Shown here: piece by piece, positions 25,740 through 34,779 of the stretch
How the letters are laid out: every line of letters begins with the position of its first letter
Numbering within the stretch: the first letter of the stretch is position 1
Source of the DNA: an uncultured Clostridia bacterium
GTDB lineage: Bacteria; Bacillota; Clostridia; Oscillospirales; Acutalibacteraceae
Reading direction: 5' to 3'
Assembly: GCA_904420155.1 (NCBI GenBank)
Contig: CAJFUH010000003.1
Location: forward strand, 1 to 64,000
Length of the DNA: 64,000 bases
Translations under genes and position numbers: made by a program
The notes under the pieces: generated by a model
Databases searched by the model: none
Told to the model about the DNA's origin: nothing
The model's input: the letters and a program-made list of their open reading frames with translations, nothing else

Positions 25740-27371
25740 TTAATACATACCGCCCATACCGTCAGCAGGCATAGCCGGAGCAGCCGGAGCCGGCTCTTTT
25801 TTATCCGCGACCAGAGATTCTGTTGTGAGAACCATACTGGCAACAGAAGCGGCGTTCTGCAACGCGGAACGGGTAACCTTGGTCGGGTCTACAATTCCAG
25901 CAGAGAGCATATCTACATACTCTTCCGTTAAAGCATTGTAGCCATATCCAACTTTGTCAGCCTTCTTCAGGTTCTCCACGATGACAGAACCTTCGACGCC
26001 AGCATTGGCGGCGATTTGACGGACAGGTTCTTCCAAAGCCTTCAATACAATAGAAACACCGGTCTTCTCGTCGCCCTCTGTATTCTTCATCAACTCTTCT
26101 ACCGCTGGGATCGCGTTAATCAAAGCCGTTCCGCCACCCGCAACGATACCCTCTTCTACGGCAGCTTTGGTAGCGGCCAGAGCATCTTCAATGCGCAGCT
26201 TTTTCTCCTTCATCTCAACCTCGGTAGCGGCGCCCACTTTGATGACGGCAACACCGCCAGCCAGCTTAGCCAGACGTTCCTGGAGTTTCTCTTTATCAAA
26301 CTCAGAAGTTGTGGTTTCGATCTGAGCACGAATCTGATGGACGCGAGCCTTGATAGCTTCCGGATCGCCGGCGCCGTCAACAATGATGGTATTCTCTTTT
26401 TCTACCTTTACCTGGCGAGCGCGGCCCAACTGATCAATGGTAGTATTCTTCAGTTCCAGTCCAACCTCTTCGGAGATTACCTGGCCGCCGGTCAAAATTG
26501 CGATATCTTGCAGCATTTCCTTTCTTCTGTCGCCAAAGCCAGGGGCCTTTACAGCAACACAATTGAATGTTCCACGCAATTTATTCAGGATCAAAGTGGT
26601 CAAAGCTTCGCCTTCTACATCTTCTGCAATGATCACCAGTTTCTTGCCGGACTGGACGATCTGCTCCAATAAAGGCAGGATTTCTTGGATATTAGAAATC
26701 TTTTTATCTGTGATCAGGATATACGCATCGTCCATCACAGCGACCATCTTATCTGTATCAGTTGCCATATAAGGAGTGATATAACCCCGGTCAAACATCA
26801 TGCCTTCTACCACTTCAGAATAAGTCTCGGCGGTCTTAGATTCTTCTACAGTAATCACGCCATCAGCACTTACTTTTTCCATAGCTTCCGCAATCAACTT
26901 GCCGATGAAAGGATCAGCAGCGGAAATGGTCGCAACACGGGAAATATCGTCTGTGCAGGTTACTTTCTTGGAGTTGCCAATAACAGCCTTTACCGCTGCC
27001 TCTACCGCCTTCTGGATACCGCCTTTCAGCACCATAGGATTAGCGCCTGCGGTGACGTTTTTCATGCCTTCGCGGATCAGGGCTTGAGCCAGCAGGGTTG
27101 CTGTGGTGGTACCGTCGCCTGCAATATCATTGGTTTTTGTAGCGACTTCCTTAACCAACTGGGCGCCCATATTCTCAAAGGCATCATCCAGCTCTACTTC
27201 CTTCGCAATGGTAACGCCATCGTTAGTAATTAACGGAGCGCCGAACTTTTTATCCAGAACTACATTGCGTCCTTTGGGGCCCAAGGTAATCTTTACGGTA
27301 TCTGCCAATTGGTTAACACCGCTCATGAGAGCCTTTCTCGCTTCTTCTCCATAAATAATCTGTTTTGCCAT
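25740..27371 (-). CDS. groL: Chaperonin GroEL
   Basis: GroEL (543 residues) forms the double-ring ATP-dependent folding chamber. ITLGPKGRNVVLDKKFG, the DGTTTATLLAQ ATP site, the apical-domain GYITPYMATDTDK and the AAVEEGIVAGGGTALI signature are present. The flexible tail is short (MPADGMGGMY) instead of a long Gly-Gly-Met repeat. SD AGGAGG is ahead of the ATG. It follows groS by 52 bases in a CIRCE-controlled operon. Confidence 0.99.
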   Translation of the reverse strand: MAKQIIYGEEARKALMSGVNQLADTVKITLGPKGRNVVLDKKFGAPLITNDGVTIAKEVELDDAFENMGAQLVKEVATKTNDIAGDGTTTATLLAQALIREGMKNVTAGANPMVLKGGIQKAVEAAVKAVIGNSKKVTCTDDISRVATISAADPFIGKLIAEAMEKVSADGVITVEESKTAETYSEVVEGMMFDRGYITPYMATDTDKMVAVMDDAYILITDKKISNIQEILPLLEQIVQSGKKLVIIAEDVEGEALTTLILNKLRGTFNCVAVKAPGFGDRRKEMLQDIAILTGGQVISEEVGLELKNTTIDQLGRARQVKVEKENTIIVDGAGDPEAIKARVHQIRAQIETTTSEFDKEKLQERLAKLAGGVAVIKVGAATEVEMKEKKLRIEDALAATKAAVEEGIVAGGGTALINAIPAVEELMKNTEGDEKTGVSIVLKALEEPVRQIAANAGVEGSVIVENLKKADKVGYGYNALTEEYVDMLSAGIVDPTKVTRSALQNAASVASMVLTTESLVADKKEPAPAAPAMPADGMGGMY

Positions 27372-27423
27372 GATGTATTTTCCTCCTAACGAGTTTCGTT
27401 ATGATAAAGTCTAAGATTTATGC

Positions 27424-27708
27424 TTATTCTACAATCGCCAAGACGTCAGACTGGCGGGTGATGGTGTACTCTTCCCCATCAATTTTGACCTCGGTCCCAG
27501 CATATTTACTGGTAATGACCTTGTCTCCTACCTTGAGGTACATAGTAACTTCTTTCCCATCTACCATTCCACCGGGTCCCACCGCAATAACGGTTGCGAT
27601 CTGAGGCTTTTCCTTAGCGGCGCTGGCCAACACAATACCACTCTTGGTGGTTTCCTCAGCTTCTTCCATCTTAATGACCACTCTGTCTGCAAGGGGTTTA
27701 ATAGTCAT
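27424..27708 (-). CDS. groS: Co-chaperonin GroES
   Basis: GroES (94 residues) caps the GroEL chamber. The opening IKPLADRVVIKMEEAEETTK, a mobile loop SGIVLASAAKEKP and the GDKVITSKYAGTEVKIDGE block are typical. The SD AAGGAGG precedes the ATG. It is first in the operon, behind a sigma-A-type promoter and CIRCE. Confidence 0.98.
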   Translation of the reverse strand: MTIKPLADRVVIKMEEAEETTKSGIVLASAAKEKPQIATVIAVGPGGMVDGKEVTMYLKVGDKVITSKYAGTEVKIDGEEYTITRQSDVLAIVE

Positions 27709-27754
27709 AATAGATTGCCTCCTTAAGCAATATAAAATTTACCAAATTGTTGTT

Positions 27755-27781
27755 TTAGCACTCTCTGTTCCTGAGTGCTAA
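27755..27781 (-). promoter_or_regulatory. CIRCE operator (HrcA binding site)
   Basis: A perfect TTAGCACTC-N9-GAGTGCTAA inverted repeat lies in the groS leader just after the promoter. HrcA would repress groESL here without heat stress; hrcA itself is not in the window. Confidence 0.97.
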
Positions 27782-27785
27782 AACT

Positions 27786-27814
27786 ATTTTAACCACAATA
27801 AGGGGAAAAATCAA
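27786..27814 (-). promoter_or_regulatory. groESL promoter
   Basis: On the minus strand TTGATT and TAAAAT are 17 bases apart, immediately upstream of CIRCE. Confidence 0.75.
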
Positions 27815-27917
27815 GTAGTATTTACCAGTTTCATAAATTATTTACAATTGGGCGTTACTCCATTTTGGTTTTTCCAGTGGCCGGCAACTATTTTTATCAA
27901 AAAACCAATTAGCAAAA

Positions 27918-27956
27918 GGAGCTCTATTCTGCCAAAGTACGACAGAAAAGAGCTCC
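27918..27956 (-). terminator. Terminator after the uracil permease gene
   Basis: GGAGCTCTTTTCTG on the minus strand pairs with CAGAATAGAGCTCC (one mismatch, 11-base loop) and is followed by TTTTGC. Confidence 0.75.
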
Positions 27957-27992
27957 GCTTGTTTTATTATTCCTTTGATATCTCCGATACTT

Positions 27993-29294
27993 TTACTTCT
28001 TTTCTACTGCATCCGTTTCCTGCGTATCATCCATATCGTTAAGCAGATGGAAGCGATCAAAAAGATAAAACAGCAATCCCAAAACCATACCCACTATGCA
28101 GGCGAGAACCATTCCCTTCAGCTCCACATTTCCCAACTGAAGGGTTACGCCGGATAACCCTGTGATAAAAATTACCGAAGTCAAAATTAAATTGCGGGAT
28201 TTTCCAAAGTCCACTTTGGAATCTACCAAAATACGGATACCAGATGCGCCAATCATACCATAAAGGAGAAAAGAAATCCCTCCGATCACCGGTCCCGGAA
28301 TGGTATTGATTAACGCCGAAAATTTGCCGATAAAGGAGCCTGCAATAGATAGGACGGCAGCTCCTGCAATTACTCGGACGCTATATACCCGGGTAATGGC
28401 CATAACCCCGATATTTTCTCCATAAGTGGTGGTAGGAACAGAACCAATTAAACCGGAAAGCATAGAGGAAAAGTTGTCCGCAAATAAGGAACGGTGCAAT
28501 CCTGGATCTTTCAGTAGATCCCTTCCTACAATTTTGCTGGTAACCACCTGATGACCGATATGTTCCGAAGTGATGACCAACAAAACTGGCAGCAGGGTCC
28601 AAATGGCCTCTAAGTTAAATTTAGGCATGCTGAAATTTGGCAGTGAAAAAATTTGCGCTTGCTGTACAGGGGTAAAATCTACCAATCCGCAGCAGGCCGC
28701 TGTGATATACCCTGCAATAATGGCAATTAAAATTGGAATTACAGAAAGGAACTTTCGAAACAGCACGGAACCGAATACCGCAACTCCTAATGTTACCAAA
28801 AAAACGATGACATTTTTGGGATCAATAGGGGCTCCTTCAACATGCAAAATTTTAGCGTTTTCTGCCGCGTTTCCCGCCAGCTCCAAGCCAATAAGCGCTA
28901 CTACAGGCCCCATCGCGGCAGGGGGAAGCACGACGTCAATCCATTTAGAACCAAATTTCCATACAACCAAAGCCAATAAACAACCGCATAGCCCAACTAT
29001 CACGAAACCGCCCAATGCATACTCATATCCAAACTTGCTGATGACCAATCCGCCAGGTCCCAAAAACGCAAAGCTAGACCCCAGGTATGCGGGCGCTTTC
29101 CCCTTGGTAATCAAGATAAACAACAGTGTTCCAATTCCATTCATAAATAAAACAATTGCCGGATTGATACCAAATACAGTCGGTACCAGGACGGATGCGC
29201 CAAACATGGCAAACATATGCTGCACACTGAGCGGCGCTAGTAAGGAGAATGGTACTTTCTCCTCTACTTGAATAACTCTACCCTTTTGCACAAT
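27993..29294 (-). CDS. uraA: Uracil-xanthine (NCS2) permease
   Basis: The 433-residue transporter has about 14 hydrophobic segments and NCS2 landmarks: LLAPLSVQHMFAMFGA, AYLGSSFAFLGPGGLV and TTTYGENIGVMAITRVYSVR. PVIGGISFLLYGMIGASGI lies near the end. It imports uracil, or possibly xanthine, with protons. I chose the GTG seven bases after GGAGG, because the earlier TTG overlaps that SD. It is monocistronic, with an extended -10 promoter. No pyr attenuator is visible upstream. Confidence 0.9.
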   Translation of the reverse strand: MVQKGRVIQVEEKVPFSLLAPLSVQHMFAMFGASVLVPTVFGINPAIVLFMNGIGTLLFILITKGKAPAYLGSSFAFLGPGGLVISKFGYEYALGGFVIVGLCGCLLALVVWKFGSKWIDVVLPPAAMGPVVALIGLELAGNAAENAKILHVEGAPIDPKNVIVFLVTLGVAVFGSVLFRKFLSVIPILIAIIAGYITAACCGLVDFTPVQQAQIFSLPNFSMPKFNLEAIWTLLPVLLVITSEHIGHQVVTSKIVGRDLLKDPGLHRSLFADNFSSMLSGLIGSVPTTTYGENIGVMAITRVYSVRVIAGAAVLSIAGSFIGKFSALINTIPGPVIGGISFLLYGMIGASGIRILVDSKVDFGKSRNLILTSVIFITGLSGVTLQLGNVELKGMVLACIVGMVLGLLFYLFDRFHLLNDMDDTQETDAVEKK

Positions 29295-29321
29295 ATAACC
29301 TCCTGTCAAATATTTTTAACC

Positions 29322-29330
29322 ATTATACCA
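29322..29330 (-). promoter_or_regulatory. Extended -10 promoter for the uracil permease
   Basis: The minus strand shows TGGTATAAT about 30 bases before the GTG start; a -35 box is weak. Confidence 0.45.
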
Positions 29331-29407
29331 TAAAAACAAAAATTATCCTACAACATCATAGTTTTCATAATTTTTTGAACCTATCTTCGATTTATCGACA
29401 AACCTTC

Positions 29408-29436
29408 TTGTTGTTCCCCATCTTATATGATAAGAT
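29408..29436 (+). promoter_or_regulatory. Promoter for the YjdF-like membrane protein
   Basis: TTGTTG and TAAGAT are 17 bases apart, 34 bases ahead of the ATG with its AAGGAGG SD. Confidence 0.6.
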
Positions 29437-29469
29437 GCTAAGAGTAATCGATACCAAGGAGGAGACCTC

Positions 29470-30195
29470 ATGAAAAAACATTCATTTAAAAAGATACGAT
29501 GGAATGTGCAGGGGATCATTGCAACGATCGTTTTTCTCTCTTTGATTCTCTCTATCCTTTTTTTGGTCATTCATCTTTTTATCGCTCCAGGATCAGAAGA
29601 ATCCCCCCAACCCTTTGAACGAACCAAAAGTGATTACGTTTTGATGCTACTTCAATGCTCCCTGGGTATTTTAGCTATGATATTGCCCAGCTTGATTTCC
29701 CGAAAACTGCGCATTGAAATTCCTTCTGTGATGTATGTATTATTCCTTGTTTTTCTTTATTGTGCCATTTATTTAGGAGAAGTTCGGAATTTCTATTACG
29801 ATATCCCCAATTGGGATACTATACTGCATGGATTTAGCGGGGCCATGCTGGGAGCTTTGGGTTTTTCCTTTGTGACGCTGCTCAACAGAGAAGATCGTGT
29901 TCCTATCAATCTTAGCCCCCTTTTTGTTGTGGTTTTTGCATTCTGTTTTGCCATCACATTAGGAGTCTTTTGGGAAATTTACGAATTTTCCTTTGACGGG
30001 TTATTGGGCCTCAACATGCAAAAAGCTTATTTAGAGGACGGCACCCCACTGGTAGGCCGTACAGCTCTCATGGATACCATGAAAGATTTAATTTTAGATG
30101 CCTCCGGCGCTTTGGTCGCCTGTATCATCGGCTATATTTCCTTGAAATATAAAAAGGGCTGGATTGAAAAACTACAAATTAGAAGAAAACATTGA
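29470..30195 (+). CDS. DUF2238/YjdF-like polytopic membrane protein
   Basis: The 241-residue protein has about six membrane segments. A conserved intramembrane region between them reads WDTILHGFSGAMLGALGFS, and later FAITLGVFWEIYEFSFDGL and MKDLILDASGALVACIIGY. The paired acidic and His residues (DTILH, WEIYEF, DLILD) resemble DUF2238 proteins, whose function is unknown. It has its own promoter and starts a plus-strand island. I infer a metal- or proton-linked role only loosely from the buried charges. Confidence 0.7.
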   Translation: MKKHSFKKIRWNVQGIIATIVFLSLILSILFLVIHLFIAPGSEESPQPFERTKSDYVLMLLQCSLGILAMILPSLISRKLRIEIPSVMYVLFLVFLYCAIYLGEVRNFYYDIPNWDTILHGFSGAMLGALGFSFVTLLNREDRVPINLSPLFVVVFAFCFAITLGVFWEIYEFSFDGLLGLNMQKAYLEDGTPLVGRTALMDTMKDLILDASGALVACIIGYISLKYKKGWIEKLQIRRKH

Positions 30196-30238
30196 ATTCC
30201 CTTTATAAAGGATTTTGGGAAAAATCGCACGGATATGG

Positions 30239-30267
30239 TTGAATTTTGTTAGGGATCGCGTTACAAT
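30239..30267 (+). promoter_or_regulatory. Promoter for pduL
   Basis: TTGAAT and TACAAT are 17 bases apart, 39 bases ahead of the TTG start, so pduL need not depend on the upstream gene. Confidence 0.6.
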
Positions 30268-30306
30268 GGAGACGGTCAAATCAATTATATTAGGAGCTGT
30301 TGCACT

Positions 30307-30876
30307 TTGAAAATTATGGTTGAAACTTCTGCACGTCATGTCCATGTTACCAAGGAGGATCTCGCCACCCTGTTTGGTCCGGACGCCAAATTGACAAACA
30401 AAAAGGATTTATCCCAACCAGGGCAGTTTGCCTGTTATGAACGGGTAACTGTTGTCGGTCCCAAAGGGGAGCTTCCCAACGTTTCTATCTTAGGCCCGGA
30501 ACGCAAACAAACACAGGTAGAGCTCTCTTTGACGGATGCCAGAAAAATTGGCATTGTTCCTCCTATTCGGGAATCCGGCGACCTCGAAGGAACCCCTGGC
30601 TGCAAGTTGATCGGTCCCGCAGGAGAAGTAGAAATTTCCTGTGGAGTAATCGCTGCAAAACGCCATATCCATATGAGCTTAGAATCTGCTAAAGAATACA
30701 ATTTACAGGATAAGCAGGTTGTTTCCGTAAAAGTCGGAGCCAACGAACGCGAGTTAACCTTTGGAGACGTCGTGGTTCGCGTGCGTGCAGATTTTGCGCC
30801 TGCAATGCATATCGATACCGATGAAGCCAATGCAGCTGGTCTGCCAGGCACAGTAGATGGGGAAATTATTGCATAA
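30307..30876 (+). CDS. pduL: PduL-type phosphate acyltransferase
   Basis: The 189-residue enzyme has both PduL repeats: ETSARHVHVTKEDLATLFG and AKRHIHMSLESAKEY, each with the His residues that bind zinc, and a FGDVVVRVRADF block. It swaps CoA and phosphate on acetyl or propanoyl groups. There is no microcompartment targeting extension and no pdu or eut neighbour. It probably serves as a cytosolic phosphotransacetylase, making acetyl phosphate for ATP. The start is TTG, ten bases after AGGAG; an ATG three codons in is less well placed. Confidence 0.92.
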   Translation: MKIMVETSARHVHVTKEDLATLFGPDAKLTNKKDLSQPGQFACYERVTVVGPKGELPNVSILGPERKQTQVELSLTDARKIGIVPPIRESGDLEGTPGCKLIGPAGEVEISCGVIAAKRHIHMSLESAKEYNLQDKQVVSVKVGANERELTFGDVVVRVRADFAPAMHIDTDEANAAGLPGTVDGEIIA

Positions 30877-30936
30877 CGAATATCGTTTCTATGCATAATA
30901 AAAACTAGACATCTTTTGGAAAGAAGGTTTTTTTCA

Positions 30937-31452
30937 ATGCTTCAGCAGGAAATGGCCGATATGTTAAATAAGCAGTTGAATCGAGAATTTTTCTCGGCCT
31001 ATCTTTATTTGGAAATTGCCAATTACTATTCTGATCAAGGCTTGGACGGTTTTGCCAATTGGTTTACCATCCAAACCCAAGAAGAACGGGATCATGCCAT
31101 GCTATTTCGCATATATCTTTTAAATAATGATACTCATGTGCAATTGATGGAAATTCCCGCGCCAAATCAGTCGTTCTCGAATCCTAAAATGCCTTTGGAA
31201 GCTGCTTTAGAACATGAACGTTATATTACTTCACACATTCACGAATTATACGCGGAGGCTCATCGCCTGAAAGACTTCCGTACCGTGCAGTTTTTAGATT
31301 GGTTCGTAAAAGAACAAGGGGAAGAAGAAAAGAACACCAATGATCTCGTTAAGCGATTTGAATTGTTTGGGGAGGATCCAAAAGGACTATACCTTTTGGA
31401 TTCCGAATTGGCATCGCGCGTTTATACAGCCCCTTCACTGGTGTTAGACTAA
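30937..31452 (+). CDS. ftnA: Non-haem ferritin
   Basis: This 171-residue ferritin stores iron in a 24-mer shell. The helix A segment LNREFFSAYLYLEIANYYSD supplies the first ferroxidase Glu residues, and TQEERDHAMLFRIY supplies Glu and His. VKEQGEEEKNTNDLVKRFE gives the rest. The ATG of MLQQEMADMLN is chosen behind AGAAGG; a TTG seven codons earlier lacks an SD. It is the last gene of the plus-strand island. Confidence 0.95.
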   Translation: MLQQEMADMLNKQLNREFFSAYLYLEIANYYSDQGLDGFANWFTIQTQEERDHAMLFRIYLLNNDTHVQLMEIPAPNQSFSNPKMPLEAALEHERYITSHIHELYAEAHRLKDFRTVQFLDWFVKEQGEEEKNTNDLVKRFELFGEDPKGLYLLDSELASRVYTAPSLVLD

Positions 31453-31458
31453 GGATTG

Positions 31459-31506
31459 AAAAAAGGATGTGCCGCAGAAAAAGAATTCTGCGGCACATCC
31501 TTTTTT
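31459..31506. terminator. Bidirectional terminator after ferritin
   Basis: AAAAAGGATGTGCCGCAGAA and its complement form a nearly perfect 20-bp stem with a short loop and T-run, between convergent genes. Confidence 0.92.
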
Positions 31507-31526
31507 GTATGGTGCTTATCTGAGCA

Positions 31527-32654
31527 CTATTTTGATTGATTCTTAAAATATTGGTAAATCTGGCAAGGAATCATACCATTATAGAGTTTTCGACGTTTAT
31601 CTGCTTTTCTTCCATAACATCTCTCAAAATCTGTATCCGGGCTGATGACAGTGTAGCTCCATCCTCTCTTTTGAATAAAAACCTTTCCCATTACTTCATA
31701 AAGTTCTTCTGCGCGGTTCACGTCCAAAAGCCTCTCCCCATAAGGGGGGTTGCATACCACTGTTCCCCGTTCCCCTTCACAGGCAAATTCCCGTATATCT
31801 TGTTGCTTCCCTGTAATCCTCGCAGATACCCCCGCCTTCTTCGCATTCTTTAAAGCGAGTGACAGCGCCTCCTGATCGATATCATACACATAAGCCTGAA
31901 AAAATGCGTCCCGGCGAATTTGTTCTTGTGCCCGTTCTCTCTCCCTACTCCATACCTGGGGATTACTGCTCTCCCATCGTTCCACTGCAAAGGAACGTTT
32001 TAGCCCTGGCGCGATATTCAAAGCCAACAGAGCTCCTTCGATTGCTATCGTTCCAGAACCGCAAAAAGGATCGATGAGAACAGAATCGGAACGCACTCGA
32101 GACAGGAAACACATAGCAGCCGCCAACGTTTCCTTGATCGGGGCCTGTGTAGCAATGGCCCGATAGCCTCGTTTATGTAAACCAGGCCCAGAAGTATCCA
32201 ACATGATCTGAACCTGATCTTTCATAATTAAAAATTGGATTTGATGCAGGGGGCCCGACTCTTCAAACCAAGGAAGTCGATAGCACATCTTTAAGTGCTC
32301 TACAACAGCTTTTTTGATAATAGCCTGACAATCTGGGATGCTGGTCAATTTGGAATTGAGAGAACGTCCTTTTACCGGGAAAGCGTCTTTTTTCCCGATC
32401 CATTGTTCCCAAGGAAGGCCTTTCACCCCTTCAAATAACTCTTCAAAACTACGAGCTGGAAAGCTTCCCACCAAAATCTGTACTCGTTCCGCATATCGAG
32501 ACCCTAAATTAACACGAGCTAAGATATCTTCTCCTCCACGAAAGAGTACTCTCCCATTTTGTGCTTCCACATGGGGAACCTCCATAGCCCGCAATTCACC
32601 TGCTACCAGTCCTTCCAACCCTAATAGGCAAGGACAAACATAATTCTGTTCCAT
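31527..32654 (-). CDS. RlmL-type class I rRNA methyltransferase with THUMP domain
   Basis: The 375-residue protein has an N-terminal ferredoxin-like/THUMP region (residues 1-160) and a Rossmann SAM domain with VLIDPFCGSGTIAIEGALLA. The amino-methylating NPPY motif is in VVCNPPYGERL. It likely makes N2-methylguanosine in 23S rRNA, like the N-terminal half of RlmL or Bacillus YpsC. It is monocistronic between two terminators. Confidence 0.9.
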   Translation of the reverse strand: MEQNYVCPCLLGLEGLVAGELRAMEVPHVEAQNGRVLFRGGEDILARVNLGSRYAERVQILVGSFPARSFEELFEGVKGLPWEQWIGKKDAFPVKGRSLNSKLTSIPDCQAIIKKAVVEHLKMCYRLPWFEESGPLHQIQFLIMKDQVQIMLDTSGPGLHKRGYRAIATQAPIKETLAAAMCFLSRVRSDSVLIDPFCGSGTIAIEGALLALNIAPGLKRSFAVERWESSNPQVWSRERERAQEQIRRDAFFQAYVYDIDQEALSLALKNAKKAGVSARITGKQQDIREFACEGERGTVVCNPPYGERLLDVNRAEELYEVMGKVFIQKRGWSYTVISPDTDFERCYGRKADKRRKLYNGMIPCQIYQYFKNQSK

Positions 32655-32690
32655 TTTGTTCGCTCCTATCCCTCTTTATATAGTACATAG

Positions 32691-32726
32691 AAAAACAGGA
32701 CGGAGGCTTTGCTCCGCCCTGTTTTT
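32691..32726 (-). terminator. Terminator of the hibernation factor gene
   Basis: On the minus strand AAAAACAGGGCGGAG pairs with CTCCGTCCTGTTTTT with one mismatch, giving a stem with a T-run 31 bases after the stop. Confidence 0.85.
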
Positions 32727-32756
32727 CTCTCTATTCACCAATTAAACAAAAATCTG

Positions 32757-33299
32757 TTATACTTCGGGTTCCAATAAACCATAAGTACCGTCTTTCCGCC
32801 GGTATACTACGTTGATTTCCCCTGTTTCCGCATTACGGTACATGTAAAATTGATGTCCTACCATGTTCATCTGTAAAATCGCTTCTTCTACGTCCAGAGG
32901 CTTTACCGGAAAACGTTTGGAACGCACTACCTGATATTCTTGTTCTTCTACATCGTCCGTCTCATCCGAAACATCTTCATGAGCCAAAAAATCGTCCAAA
33001 ACAGCGGCGCGCATCTTTTTCTCCAGGCGACATTTATTTTTCCGAATCTGCCTACCCAATACATCTACCACTGCATCTAAGGCATCGTTCATCTCTTCTG
33101 CGGTCTGTTCCGCACGGTATACCATGCCATTCTGCCGAATGGTTACCTCTACGGTCTGCCGGTTCTTCTCCAGTGTAACGGTAACATTTGCCTGTGCGTC
33201 CTCACCAAAGATACGATTGAATTTCGATAGTTTCTTCTCTACACGTTCCTTAAAATTATCTCTCAAATTAACCTTTCTACTGGTAATGGCAATTTTCAT
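32757..33299 (-). CDS. hpf: Ribosome hibernation promoting factor, long form
   Basis: The 180-residue protein has an N-terminal S30AE/YfiA domain (AITSRKVNLRDNFKERVEKK, ALDAVVDVLGRQIRKNK), an acidic linker and a C-terminal dimerisation domain (EEAILQMNMVGHQFYMYRNA). The long form pairs 70S ribosomes into inactive 100S dimers in stationary phase. The chosen ATG has AAGGAGG eight bases upstream; the in-frame extension before it has none. The A/T-rich region upstream holds a TATAAT box near 33410. Confidence 0.95.
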   Translation of the reverse strand: MKIAITSRKVNLRDNFKERVEKKLSKFNRIFGEDAQANVTVTLEKNRQTVEVTIRQNGMVYRAEQTAEEMNDALDAVVDVLGRQIRKNKCRLEKKMRAAVLDDFLAHEDVSDETDDVEEQEYQVVRSKRFPVKPLDVEEAILQMNMVGHQFYMYRNAETGEINVVYRRKDGTYGLLEPEV

Positions 33300-33552
33300 G
33301 GTACTGTCCTCCTTAGATAAAAATGTAGGCTGGAATGTTGCATCAGATATTCCTCTATCTGAGAACAAAGACCCTCTTTTGGGACATCCTTTTCTTTGCT
33401 CTGTCTATATTATACTACATTACACAAAAAATAGAAAGAGATTGCGAAAGATTTTCATAAAAACTTTAAAATATTTTCTTATTTCCTGTTCTATTTTATT
33501 TCAAAAACAAGACAATACCTTCCATGACGAAATTTTCTGCTTTCATTTTAAG

Positions 33553-34710
33553 CTATCTTACCCTTTTCCCATTGCAGAATACCATATCCGGCTTGACGGG
33601 TAATTGCAAGGGATCCCCAGAAAACACAGAAAAGTCGGCATCTTTCCCTTTTTTTAAAGAGCCTACTCGATGGTCGAGTCCACAAATTTGAGCGGGAACA
33701 ATAGTAATAGCGCGCAGTGCCTGTCCTGGATCCATACCTTCCCGCACAGCTAACGCAGCGCATACAGGCAAATATTGGATAGGAATAACGGGATGGTCAG
33801 TGATAATCGCAGTAGGGACTCCCGCTTTATTTAAAATCCCAGGATTTTTAGGAGTCAATTCCCTCAGCTCCGGCTTAGAGCGGTCACATAAAATAGGTCC
33901 TGCCAGTACCCGGGCCCTTTCTTGTACCAAATCCTCTTCTATCAAATGTCCCTCTGTTCCATGTACGATAACATAGTCAATGTTAAATTCTTTGGCTATG
34001 CGAATAGCTGTAAAAATATCATCTGCACGGTGGGCATGAAAATGGGCCTCTATTTTCCGTTCCAATAAAGGAAGGAGGGCTTCGCATTTGGCATCGTATT
34101 CCGGCGGGTCATAGGAATCGCTATCTTCCTCTGCTTTACGCTTTTCTTCCTGGTACCGAACCGTTTTATACAACTGTTCCCGAATCACGGCAGCTGTGGC
34201 CATACGGGTGGAGGGCATCTGGTTTTTTCCATGATAAACCGATTTTGGGTTTTCTCCCAATGCAAATTTGATCGCTACAGGATCTTTTAAAATCATGGAA
34301 TCAACCCGATGTCCACTGATTTTTAGGGCTACCATTTGACCTGCAATGGCATTTGCGCTGCCCGGACCTGTGACAACTGTGGTAACGCCCGCATCCAACG
34401 CCTCTGAAAAACAACGATCCATGGGATTTACTGCATCTATTCCCCGAAGATGTGGGGTAATGGGATCTGTTTCCTCATTGCCGTCGTCTCCCTCAAAAGT
34501 CAAGCCGTCTTCAAACATTCCTAAATGGGTATGGGCATCTATAAAACCTGGATAAATGTGTTTCCCTTTTAGGTCCAGGGTTTCTTGATCCTTATCAGTA
34601 AGCTGATCCATGGATCCTATTTCAGCAATTTTATCTTCCTGAATCCAAAGATATCCCTGATCGATCGGATCTCCTTCCATCGTATGGATTGTCGCATTCA
34701 CTAGTAACAT
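33553..34710 (-). CDS. Metal-dependent amidohydrolase (imidazolonepropionase-like)
   Basis: The 385-residue enzyme has the metal site HIYPGFIDAHTHLGMFEDG, then AHFHAHRADDI, VIVHGTEGHL and TDHPVIP, the ordered ligands of the TIM-barrel amidohydrolase superfamily. There is no signal peptide. The actual substrate is unclear; imidazolonepropionase, N-acyl amino-acid or prolidase-like activities are all possible. The ATG with AAAGGAG is preferred over a 17-codon extension. A terminator separates it from the S1-domain gene upstream. Confidence 0.85.
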   Translation of the reverse strand: MLLVNATIHTMEGDPIDQGYLWIQEDKIAEIGSMDQLTDKDQETLDLKGKHIYPGFIDAHTHLGMFEDGLTFEGDDGNEETDPITPHLRGIDAVNPMDRCFSEALDAGVTTVVTGPGSANAIAGQMVALKISGHRVDSMILKDPVAIKFALGENPKSVYHGKNQMPSTRMATAAVIREQLYKTVRYQEEKRKAEEDSDSYDPPEYDAKCEALLPLLERKIEAHFHAHRADDIFTAIRIAKEFNIDYVIVHGTEGHLIEEDLVQERARVLAGPILCDRSKPELRELTPKNPGILNKAGVPTAIITDHPVIPIQYLPVCAALAVREGMDPGQALRAITIVPAQICGLDHRVGSLKKGKDADFSVFSGDPLQLPVKPDMVFCNGKRVR

Positions 34711-34736
34711 AAGAACTCCTTTTCCTATTTCCTGAC

Positions 34737-34772
34737 AAAAAGAGCGGAGCGCTCTACACACTCCGCTCTTTT
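34737..34772 (-). terminator. Terminator of the yab/divIC cluster
   Basis: AAAAGAGCGGAG and its complement form a 12-bp stem with an 11-base loop and a short T-run on the minus strand, just after the S1-domain gene. Confidence 0.8.
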
Positions 34773-34779
34773 CTTTCCG

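Noticed and set aside
29295..29320. PyrR attenuator before the uracil permease
   Set aside because: The leader is short, with no anti-terminator or PyrR-binding loop.
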